Shown piece by piece: positions 1 through 6,754 of a DNA stretch of 64,000 bases. The DNA comes from UBA2336 sp031395485 (lineage in GTDB: Bacteria; Bacteroidota; Bacteroidia; Cytophagales; Cyclobacteriaceae), in assembly GCA_031395485.1 (NCBI GenBank), contig JANNUS010000016.1, positions 124,001-188,000 on the forward strand, written 5' to 3'. Every line of letters begins with the position of its first letter. Position 1 is the first letter of the stretch. The position numbers and the translations under genes are program-made. The notes below the pieces were generated by a model that saw only the letters and a list, made by a program, of their open reading frames with translations, did no database searches and was not told the origin of the DNA.

Positions 1-249
1 GGTACTTTAATTGAAACATGGGTTAATGATAACACGGTTAACAACAGATTTAGCACAACGGATGCTACTGAAAATTTTATGTTGTTTGAGCAAGTGCGAA
101 TTCCTCTTTTTGATAAAAATAACAAAGCAGTTGATACACGCGGTTGGGCTAGAGATTTACAAAAGATGCTAAAGGAAAAGTATCAAATTGAAGCTAAACT
201 AGTTACCAAGGGTCTTGGAGAAGCTGTAATATTTGTTGGTGAAAAGTAA
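1..249 (+). CDS. C-terminal part of an unrecognised protein
   Basis: An open frame runs from the first base to a TAA at 247-249, giving 82 residues of the C-terminus; the start lies outside the window. The visible part is hydrophilic, with a central FMLFEQVRIPLF segment and an ending GEAVIFVGEK, and has no membrane segment. It lies 14 bases before the next gene on the same strand, so the two are probably co-transcribed. I do not recognise the family. Coding is supported by the continuous frame and the tight spacing. Confidence 0.6.
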   Translation, partial: GTLIETWVNDNTVNNRFSTTDATENFMLFEQVRIPLFDKNNKAVDTRGWARDLQKMLKEKYQIEAKLVTKGLGEAVIFVGEK

Positions 250-263
250 TAACCCAAAAGATT

Positions 264-1220
264 ATGAGAAAACTAATAACAGTATTATTTATTCTTGCGG
301 CAACGATAAGCTATGCTCAAAATAACAAGGGCAAAGTTGATGACATGGGTCGTATTGTACTTAATGCGTATGTTCCTGACCAATCAGATGGCATAACATC
401 CTCCGCAAAAAATAACCTGGAAAATAAATTAAACCAAATTGCAACCTCAACCGGAATGGGTGGTGGCGCTGCAAATCCAAGGTTTATTATAACGGCAAAT
501 GTTGTCGTGTTAACGAAAGATATAACACCTACTGCGCCACCAATGCAAGCCTATACACTCGATGTAACATTATACATTGGCGATGGAATTGACGGTAAGA
601 AATTTGCGAGCCACACTTCAACAGTGAAAGGCGTAGGCGAGAATGAGACTAGAGCATACATGGCAGCATTAAAAAATTTAAACCCCAACGATGCTAAAAT
701 TAAATCCTTTGTAGAATCAGGCAAATCAAAGATCATAGAGTATTACAATACAAATTGTGACTTTATCCTTAAGGAAGCCCAAACGCTGGTGACCCAAAAA
801 GAATTTGACTACGCAATTTATAAACTGACCGGTGTACCAGAAGTATGTCTCGAATGTTATAACAAATGCATGACTGCCGTTGGCCCAATCTACCAACAGA
901 AAGTTGATTTTGAATGCAAGACCAAGCTAGCTGAAGCAAACACTATCTGGAGTGCAGGTCAAAGCTGGGATGCGGCCGAGCGTGCAGGTGCTATTCTATC
1001 CACCATTGATCCTGATGCTTCATGCTATAAAGATTCAAAGGCCTTGGCGGAAAAAATTGGAAAAAGAATATTAGAGGTTGACAAACGTGAATGGAGCTTG
1101 AAAGTGGAAAAAGAGGTTGATCTTCAACGCGATATGATTAAGGCATACAGAGATGTAGGTACTGCCTATGGAAACGGTCAGCCAAAAACTGTTACTTATA
1201 ATGTAAGTGGTTGGTGGTGA
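264..1220 (+). CDS. Exported protein of unknown function, possible LpoB/CsgG-like N-terminal domain
   Basis: 318 residues. Residues 1-18 form a signal peptide (positive start, hydrophobic core, cleavage near SYAQ). Residues about 30-150 alternate strands and helices (RFIITANVVVLTKDI, TLDVTLYIGDGIDG), which loosely resembles the LpoB/CsgG-type domain of secreted Bacteroidota proteins. The C-terminal half is helical and has an unusual cluster of cysteines (CLECYNKC, then FECKTK), which could form disulfides in the periplasm. A strong terminator follows directly. The domain comparison is a weak inference, and the biochemical role is unknown. Confidence 0.7.
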   Translation: MRKLITVLFILAATISYAQNNKGKVDDMGRIVLNAYVPDQSDGITSSAKNNLENKLNQIATSTGMGGGAANPRFIITANVVVLTKDITPTAPPMQAYTLDVTLYIGDGIDGKKFASHTSTVKGVGENETRAYMAALKNLNPNDAKIKSFVESGKSKIIEYYNTNCDFILKEAQTLVTQKEFDYAIYKLTGVPEVCLECYNKCMTAVGPIYQQKVDFECKTKLAEANTIWSAGQSWDAAERAGAILSTIDPDASCYKDSKALAEKIGKRILEVDKREWSLKVEKEVDLQRDMIKAYRDVGTAYGNGQPKTVTYNVSGWW

Positions 1221-1241
1221 GCCATCTCTTAAAATCTCATT

Positions 1242-1268
1242 AAAGCACGATTTTATCGTGCTTTTTTT
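1242..1268 (+). terminator. Rho-independent terminator
   Basis: A 10-bp perfect stem (AAAGCACGAT / ATCGTGCTTT) with a 3-base loop is followed by a run of T. It ends the transcript of the two unknown genes before the decarboxylase gene. Confidence 0.8.
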
Positions 1269-1344
1269 ATGCCCTAAGCTGGATAATTCATTTGCTTGAA
1301 CTCATTCAAAAATCAGCGATATTGCAGGATTGTTTTTTCTAATC

Positions 1345-2358
1345 ATGCTTAAAATAGATACTCATACGCACATCCTTCCAAAGAAACTTCCAAACTGGAG
1401 TGAGAAATTTGGGTATGGCGATTTCATTTATCTCCAACACCACAAAAAGGGATTTGCAAAAATGATGCGCGGCAATCAATTCTTTCGCGAAATCAAAGAA
1501 AATGCATGGAATGCCGAACTTAGAATCAAAGAGTACGCCCAATTCAATACGCAAGTACAAGTGGTTTGTACAATCCCGGTTATGTTTTCATACTCAGCAA
1601 AACCGCTTGATTGTTTAGACATTTCTAAATTCCTTAACGATCATATTGCTGGAATAATCGAAAAATACCCCCAAAACTATTTGGGTTTGGCAACCATCCC
1701 CATGCAGGATGCCGAGTTGGCTATACGGGAATTAGAACGTTGTAAAAAAATTGGCTTCAGTGGTGTACAAATTGGATCAAATATTAACGACCTCAACCTC
1801 AACGAAGAGCGGTTTTTCTCAATTTTTGAAGCCTGCGAAAAACTTAGTATGGCCGTTCTGATTCATCCTTGGAATATGATGGGGCAAAAAAATATGCAAC
1901 GCTATTGGCTTCCTTGGCTTGTAGGTATGCCCGCTGAAACCTCACGCGCCATGTGTTCAATGATTTTTGGAGGAATTTTTGAAAAGCTTCCAAAACTTCG
2001 TGTGAATTTCGCACATGCTGGTGGCTCGTTTATGTCAACCATTGGCCGTATTCAGCATGGCTTTGAATGCAGACCCGATCTTGTAGCCATCGATAATCCA
2101 GTAAACCCCAGAAATTATATTGGAAAATTTTGGGTTGACAGCATAACACATGATTCGATGATGCTTGACTACGTATTAAAATTACAAGGCTCGAAGCGCG
2201 TCACTTTAGGGTCAGACTATCCCTTCCCACTGGGTGACTTGGAGATTGGCAAGTTTATTGAAGATATGGCGCTTGAAAATGCTGTGAAAGAAGATATTTT
2301 TTCTAATGCTCCGCTTGAATGGCTCGGGGTTTCAAAACATCGCTTTGTAAAGAATTGA
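1345..2358 (+). CDS. 2-amino-3-carboxymuconate-6-semialdehyde decarboxylase (ACMSD) family
   Basis: 337 residues from the ATG at 1345. I prefer this start to an upstream TTG because the protein then begins MLKIDTHTHILP, as in known ACMSD proteins. Amidohydrolase-2 fold: metal ligands H7 and H9, H174 in HPWNMM, H224 in FAHAGG and D291 in SDYPFPLG. The segments PVMFSY, YWLPWLVGMPAETS and SDYPFPLG closely match animal ACMSD from memory. The family decarboxylates an intermediate of tryptophan (kynurenine) or 2-nitrobenzoate breakdown, diverting it from quinolinate. No other kynurenine gene is in the window, so pathway membership is inferred. Its stop is 12 bases before the next start. Confidence 0.88.
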   Translation: MLKIDTHTHILPKKLPNWSEKFGYGDFIYLQHHKKGFAKMMRGNQFFREIKENAWNAELRIKEYAQFNTQVQVVCTIPVMFSYSAKPLDCLDISKFLNDHIAGIIEKYPQNYLGLATIPMQDAELAIRELERCKKIGFSGVQIGSNINDLNLNEERFFSIFEACEKLSMAVLIHPWNMMGQKNMQRYWLPWLVGMPAETSRAMCSMIFGGIFEKLPKLRVNFAHAGGSFMSTIGRIQHGFECRPDLVAIDNPVNPRNYIGKFWVDSITHDSMMLDYVLKLQGSKRVTLGSDYPFPLGDLEIGKFIEDMALENAVKEDIFSNAPLEWLGVSKHRFVKN

Positions 2359-2370
2359 TTTGAGATAAAG

Positions 2371-3066
2371 ATGAATTTTTCGAAAATAGTGCATACGAAC
2401 CCCTGCGTAACTTCGGTAAAGTCAGCATTAAAAGTATTACCTAAAATACGTTGCTATCATATCTTCTTCCTCTTTATAAGTACCTCATTTACTGCTTTCT
2501 CCCAAGACAAAGAACTAGCGGAGGAATTTAGACTTCAAGCCGAACAACGAAAGCGGACGGAGACATTACGCATCCTGGATTCAGCAGTTTTGCATATTGA
2601 TAACGAAGAGTATGCAATGGCAGATAAAAAACTAGTCTATGTGCTGAATACCATTAAAAGTGTTCCGTCTGATCTGACTTTTTACTTTGGTAAAAATTCG
2701 TTTTTCATTAATAAATATAAACAAAGTGTGGATTGGTTGAATAAGTATATTCAGTTAAAGGGCACAACTGGGCAATTTTATAAAGAAGCAGTTGACATAT
2801 TGAAGCGCGCTGAAACAGCGTTAATAAAGGAGCGCGCTAAAGATATTGTAAAAGTAGAGTCCGTACTTTCCTCAACATACGAAATTGATTGTGGCCCAAC
2901 GGGAAAAGTAATATGCCCAGTCTGTAAAGGCACCACGGTGCTTATCAAAAAGGGATACCTCAGTGACGAATATAAAACGTGCAACTATTGCGACCGCCAC
3001 GGCAACCTTACTTGTGACGAATATAATCTCCTTATACGAGGCGAACTAGAACCAGGAGGTCAATAA
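2371..3066 (+). CDS. Exported protein with DnaJ-like zinc ribbon at the C-terminus
   Basis: 231 residues. The hydrophobic stretch at about 31-44 (IFFLFISTSFTAFSQ) looks like a signal peptide behind a long N-terminal extension; no ATG lies closer to it, so a non-ATG start is possible. The middle is helical (LAEEFRLQAEQRKR onward) with TPR-like character. Near the C-terminus are two CxxC pairs (CPVCKG and CNYCDRHG), the spacing seen in DnaJ-type zinc ribbons. A zinc ribbon on an exported protein is unusual. I do not recognise a named family. It is separated from trhO by a clear promoter. Confidence 0.65.
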   Translation: MNFSKIVHTNPCVTSVKSALKVLPKIRCYHIFFLFISTSFTAFSQDKELAEEFRLQAEQRKRTETLRILDSAVLHIDNEEYAMADKKLVYVLNTIKSVPSDLTFYFGKNSFFINKYKQSVDWLNKYIQLKGTTGQFYKEAVDILKRAETALIKERAKDIVKVESVLSSTYEIDCGPTGKVICPVCKGTTVLIKKGYLSDEYKTCNYCDRHGNLTCDEYNLLIRGELEPGGQ

Positions 3067-3073
3067 TATTACG

Positions 3074-3105
3074 TTTGCAGCTTGAAGTCACCCATGTTAT
3101 CTTTG
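3074..3105 (+). promoter_or_regulatory. Bacteroidota-type promoter for trhO
   Basis: TTTG at 3074-3077, a 20-base spacer, then TATCTTTG at 3098-3105, matching the TTTG / TAnnTTTG consensus. The implied transcript start is about 35 bases before the trhO ATG. Confidence 0.6.
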
Positions 3106-3145
3106 CAACAGAATTAGGTTTTCATGCGAAAGACTCTAATAGAAA

Positions 3146-4180
3146 ATGACCCTACACAATCGAATTGAAGGAAGAGTACTGAAAGAAAGACTTTTACATT
3201 CTTCTGCTCTTAATAGAGTTACCCTCTCCTTCTACAAATATTATCAGCTAAATAATCCTCAAGCCTTTCGGGATGAACTGTATCAACGACTTGACTCGCT
3301 AGGAGTTTTAGGGAGAATCTATGTTGCAAGCGAAGGCATTAATGCTCAGCTTAGTATCCCCAATACAAATTATGAGGCTTTTAAAAAAGAACTTTTTTCT
3401 ATCTCCTTCTTAAATGGAATTCGTTTGAATATCGCTATTGATGATAATGGAAAATCATTTTTTAAACTTAAAATACTTGTTCGTAAAAAAATAGTAGCTG
3501 ATGGACTTGATGATACCTCCTTCAATGTTATAGATTCAGGAGCTCATTTAAATGCGAAAGAATTCAATAAACTCGCAGATAATCCAAACACCATCATCCT
3601 TGACATGCGCAATCATTACGAAAGCGAGGTTGGACATTTTAAAAATGCAATCTGCCCGGATGTTGATACCTTCCGCGAGGAGCTTCAGGTAGCAGAAGAC
3701 CTAATGAATCTACATAAGGATAAAAACCTGTTAATGTATTGTACGGGTGGGATTCGATGCGAGAAAGCTAGTGCATGGATGAAATATAAAGGCTTCAAAA
3801 ATGTATTTCAACTCGATGGAGGAATTATCGAATACGCAAGGCAAGTAAAAGAGGGAACACTGGAGAATAAATTTATCGGCAAAAACTTTGTTTTTGATGA
3901 ACGACTGGGCGAACGAATTACGAATGACATAATTAGTATGTGTCATCAATGCGGAAAGCCTTGTGACGATCATACTAACTGCAAGAATGATGGCTGTCAT
4001 CTTTTATTCCTGCAATGTGAAGCATGCGCTAAAGAATTCAACTACTGCTGTTCCAAAAAATGTAAAGACATCCTTTCGCTCCCAATGAACGAGCAAAAAG
4101 AAATCCGAAAAGGAGTAAATAAAGGGCGTCAGGTTTTTAAAAAGGGACGATCCCAAAATATTCTATTCAAATCAAAATAG
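3146..4180 (+). CDS. trhO: tRNA uridine(34) 5-hydroxylase TrhO (YceA family), rhodanese-like
   Basis: 344 residues. Order: N-terminal ferredoxin-like domain (1-110, with SEGINAQLS), rhodanese domain (about 130-235) with active-site loop CTGGIRCEKAS and nucleophile C199, and a C-terminal cysteine-rich zinc-type region (CHQCGKPC, CKNDGC, CEAC, CCSKKC). This is the standard TrhO layout and length for Bacteroidota. TrhO proteins use prephenate-independent, oxygen-dependent chemistry to convert tRNA U34 to ho5U in the cytoplasm. The ATG used has the N-terminal fold intact; an earlier ATG at 3124 is closed by an early stop. It has its own promoter and is followed closely by mog. Confidence 0.9.
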   Translation: MTLHNRIEGRVLKERLLHSSALNRVTLSFYKYYQLNNPQAFRDELYQRLDSLGVLGRIYVASEGINAQLSIPNTNYEAFKKELFSISFLNGIRLNIAIDDNGKSFFKLKILVRKKIVADGLDDTSFNVIDSGAHLNAKEFNKLADNPNTIILDMRNHYESEVGHFKNAICPDVDTFREELQVAEDLMNLHKDKNLLMYCTGGIRCEKASAWMKYKGFKNVFQLDGGIIEYARQVKEGTLENKFIGKNFVFDERLGERITNDIISMCHQCGKPCDDHTNCKNDGCHLLFLQCEACAKEFNYCCSKKCKDILSLPMNEQKEIRKGVNKGRQVFKKGRSQNILFKSK

Positions 4181-4206
4181 GTTCTGGAATTGAGCTAAAG
4201 TTCAGC

Positions 4207-4737
4207 ATGAAGATACGGATAGGAATCATCAACGTAAGTGATCGCGCAAGCAAGGGAGTTTATGAAGACTTACCCGGAAAAGCAATCATTGCAACGTTGA
4301 ACGAATATTTAAAAAGCCCTTGGCAGAATGAGTACGCAGTAGTTCCTGATGAGCAGGATGTAATTGAGCAAACCATGATTGAAATGGCCGATCAAAAAAG
4401 CTGTTGTTTAATCATTACATCCGGTGGCACAGGCCCATCAGAGCGAGATGTTACCCCGGAAGCTACTGAAGCCGTTTGCACTAAATTGCTCCCTGGGTTT
4501 GGTGAGCAAATGAGGCTTATAAGCTTGAAATACGTGCCCACTGCCATCTTATCTCGCCAAACAGCAGGAATTCGCAATAAAACCTTAATTTTGAATCTTC
4601 CTGGCAAGCCTAAATCAATACGGCAATGTTTGGATGCAGTCTTTCCAGCGATTCCTTATTGCATTGACCTGTTGGAAGGGCCGTTTATCGAGTGTAATGA
4701 ATTGGTTATGAAACCATTCAGGCCACATTCAGTATAA
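4207..4737 (+). CDS. mog: Molybdopterin adenylyltransferase
   Basis: 176 residues. MoCF/MogA fold: N-terminal RIGIINVSDRASKGVYED, the TSGGTGPSERDVTPEAT loop that binds molybdopterin, and a C-terminal ILNLPGKPKSI motif with YCIDLLEGP. These match E. coli MogA in order and spacing, and the DVTPEAT/GFGEQMR motifs separate it from plain MoaB. It activates molybdopterin with ATP before molybdenum insertion, in the cytoplasm. No other molybdenum-cofactor gene is nearby. It lies 26 bases after trhO and 11 bases before the M23 peptidase, probably in one transcript. Confidence 0.9.
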   Translation: MKIRIGIINVSDRASKGVYEDLPGKAIIATLNEYLKSPWQNEYAVVPDEQDVIEQTMIEMADQKSCCLIITSGGTGPSERDVTPEATEAVCTKLLPGFGEQMRLISLKYVPTAILSRQTAGIRNKTLILNLPGKPKSIRQCLDAVFPAIPYCIDLLEGPFIECNELVMKPFRPHSV

Positions 4738-4748
4738 TTGTAATTTTT

Positions 4749-5729
4749 ATGGCAAGGATTAAATACTATTACGACACCGAGACCTGCAAATACGAACGCG
4801 TAAGAACACGCACAAGTGATGTAGTGCTTAACTCCATGGGCATTTTTTTCTTTACTTTATTGCTGGCCTTCGGAATATACTCGATCTTTAACACATACTT
4901 CGAGTCCCCGAAAGAACTCATGCTCAAAAATGAAGTAAGTGAGTTAAAATATTACTATGCAAAACTTAATCAAGAAGTTAGAACGCTGGGAAATGCCTTA
5001 GAAGGACTTGAACATCGTGATGATAATATTTACCGAGTTGTATTAGGAGCTGAGCCTATCGACAAGTCAGTTCGCGATGCTGGTGTTGGCGGGGTTGACC
5101 GTTATGCTGAAATAAAAGAAAAGGGTATTCATCATTTCGATATCATTGTTGAATTGAATGAAAAAACAGATAAACTTAGAAGAAAGCTTTACATAGAATC
5201 TAAATCGCAAGATGAAGTAGTTCAAATGGCGGAAAAGAAAGAAAAACTTTTTGCGGCCATACCTGCCATTCAGCCTATTGCAAACAAAGAATTGATCGCG
5301 CTAGCCTCAGGATTTGGTATGCGTGTTCATCCAATTTACAAAGTAAAAAAAATGCACACTGGTATAGACTTCGCAGCTTCGATTGGTACACCAATTTACG
5401 CTACCGCTGATGGCAAAATTGCAGAGGTCAGTGTCCGGTTCAGTGGATATGGAAAAATGATTGTAATTGATCACGGGTTCGGCTATAAAACCCGCTATGC
5501 ACACATGCACGAATTTGCTGTAAGTCAGGGTCAAAACATTAAGCGCGGTGAACTGATTGGTTATGTTGGTGATACCGGACTTTCAACGTCACCTCACCTT
5601 CATTACGAAGTATTAATGAATGGGGCTATGATCAATCCCGTCCATTATTTCTTTAATGACCTTTCACCAGCTGAATACGAAAAAATTGTAGAACTCGCTT
5701 CTATTGAGAATCAGTCTCTCGGAATGTAA
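4749..5729 (+). CDS. Membrane-anchored M23 family metallopeptidase
   Basis: 326 residues. One N-terminal membrane segment at about 28-48 (MGIFFFTLLLAFGIYSIF), a coiled-coil region at about 58-175, and a C-terminal LytM/M23 domain. Zinc ligands are visible: H203 and D207 in HTGID, and H283/H285 in HLHYE, with the conserved GTPIYATADG and GYGKMIVIDHG. It should cleave peptidoglycan cross-links in the periplasm or, like many coiled-coil LytM proteins, act in wall remodelling and division. Active-site residues are present, so an enzyme is more likely than a degenerate activator. A terminator follows. Confidence 0.9.
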   Translation: MARIKYYYDTETCKYERVRTRTSDVVLNSMGIFFFTLLLAFGIYSIFNTYFESPKELMLKNEVSELKYYYAKLNQEVRTLGNALEGLEHRDDNIYRVVLGAEPIDKSVRDAGVGGVDRYAEIKEKGIHHFDIIVELNEKTDKLRRKLYIESKSQDEVVQMAEKKEKLFAAIPAIQPIANKELIALASGFGMRVHPIYKVKKMHTGIDFAASIGTPIYATADGKIAEVSVRFSGYGKMIVIDHGFGYKTRYAHMHEFAVSQGQNIKRGELIGYVGDTGLSTSPHLHYEVLMNGAMINPVHYFFNDLSPAEYEKIVELASIENQSLGM

Positions 5730-5752
5730 TTACGCATTTTTAGTTTCATAAT

Positions 5753-5787
5753 AAAACCTGAAGCATACCTTCAGGTTTTATTTTTTT
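5753..5787 (+). terminator. Rho-independent terminator
   Basis: An 11-bp perfect stem (AAAACCTGAAG / CTTCAGGTTTT) around a 5-base loop, followed by a T run. It closes the trhO-mog-M23 transcript. Confidence 0.85.
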
Positions 5788-5817
5788 GAGTAAATTCGAG
5801 TTGTCAAAAATCTCCCT

Positions 5818-6753
5818 ATGCTTAAGTCGGTTATAGCTTTTATGCTCTTAGTATTTTGCTCCCAAACTTTTGGACAAGGTTGTAGCGATGCGGGGTTTTG
5901 CACGATGGGGGCTATGAAGCCCGACCAACCTTACAATAAAAAAACTCCTATTAAACTTCGCTCCATGGAAGTGAGCTTTTATCGCGGTACAACAACGCTT
6001 ACCCCAGTAATTTATGTAGCCACCCTGGATGCAAGCTTTAGCATTGGAAAGAAAAACTCCTTTCAGGTAAAGCTCCCGTACCAGTGGCTAAATGGAAATT
6101 TTGGGAATACGGGAGGGCTTGGTGATATCTCACTGTGTTTTACGAGAAATATTTATTCCGTTGAAAAATTCGATATCAACGTATCGATTGGAAGCAAAAT
6201 TCCATCAAACGATGCGAACAAGAAAGAGGAAGGCGCTTCCTTTCCTATGTATTACCAAACAAGCTTAGGAACGTACGATGCCATTGCTGGAATTTCAATG
6301 ATAACCAAGAAGTGGCTATTCGCAACAGGTATTCAACATCCTTTTAATCAAAATAAAAACGAGTTTACGTGGGGGTCGTGGTTTCCAATTTATGATGGCA
6401 CCGATGAGTACGTAAGAAAATATGACAAACCCTATAAGTTAAAGCGTGGTACAGATTTAATGGTGCGTATTGAGCGAAACTTCCGATTTTCAAGGTTCAA
6501 TTTTTCCCTTGGGCTTTTACCAATATATAGAATCACGAATGATGAAATTGAAGATCCAATTACTGGCATCAGATTTAAGCCCGAAGGCGCAAAAGGCTTG
6601 GCCCTTTCTGCAATAGGTACAGCCGGATATAACTTCAATGTAAAGACTGGAATTAAAGTTCTGGTAGGCCGCAAACTAATTCAGCGTGATACTAATCCGG
6701 ATGGGCTTACCCGCATACTCGTGACTACTGTCAGTTACTTCTATCGTTTTTAG
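5818..6753 (+). CDS. Predicted outer-membrane beta-barrel protein, function unknown
   Basis: 311 residues with a signal peptide (1-19, ending QTFGQ). The mature part opens with a cysteine pair (GCSDAGFC), then repeats alternating amphipathic strands typical of a barrel (SFQVKLPYQWL, FDINVSIGSKIP, FNFSLGLLPIYR) and ends in an aromatic, ...VSYFYRF, as expected for Bam-dependent insertion. It may belong to the phenol-pathway-type transporter barrels, but I cannot assign a substrate. It ends one base before the CHAT gene, so the two are almost certainly co-expressed. Confidence 0.75.
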   Translation: MLKSVIAFMLLVFCSQTFGQGCSDAGFCTMGAMKPDQPYNKKTPIKLRSMEVSFYRGTTTLTPVIYVATLDASFSIGKKNSFQVKLPYQWLNGNFGNTGGLGDISLCFTRNIYSVEKFDINVSIGSKIPSNDANKKEEGASFPMYYQTSLGTYDAIAGISMITKKWLFATGIQHPFNQNKNEFTWGSWFPIYDGTDEYVRKYDKPYKLKRGTDLMVRIERNFRFSRFNFSLGLLPIYRITNDEIEDPITGIRFKPEGAKGLALSAIGTAGYNFNVKTGIKVLVGRKLIQRDTNPDGLTRILVTTVSYFYRF

Positions 6754-6754
6754 C

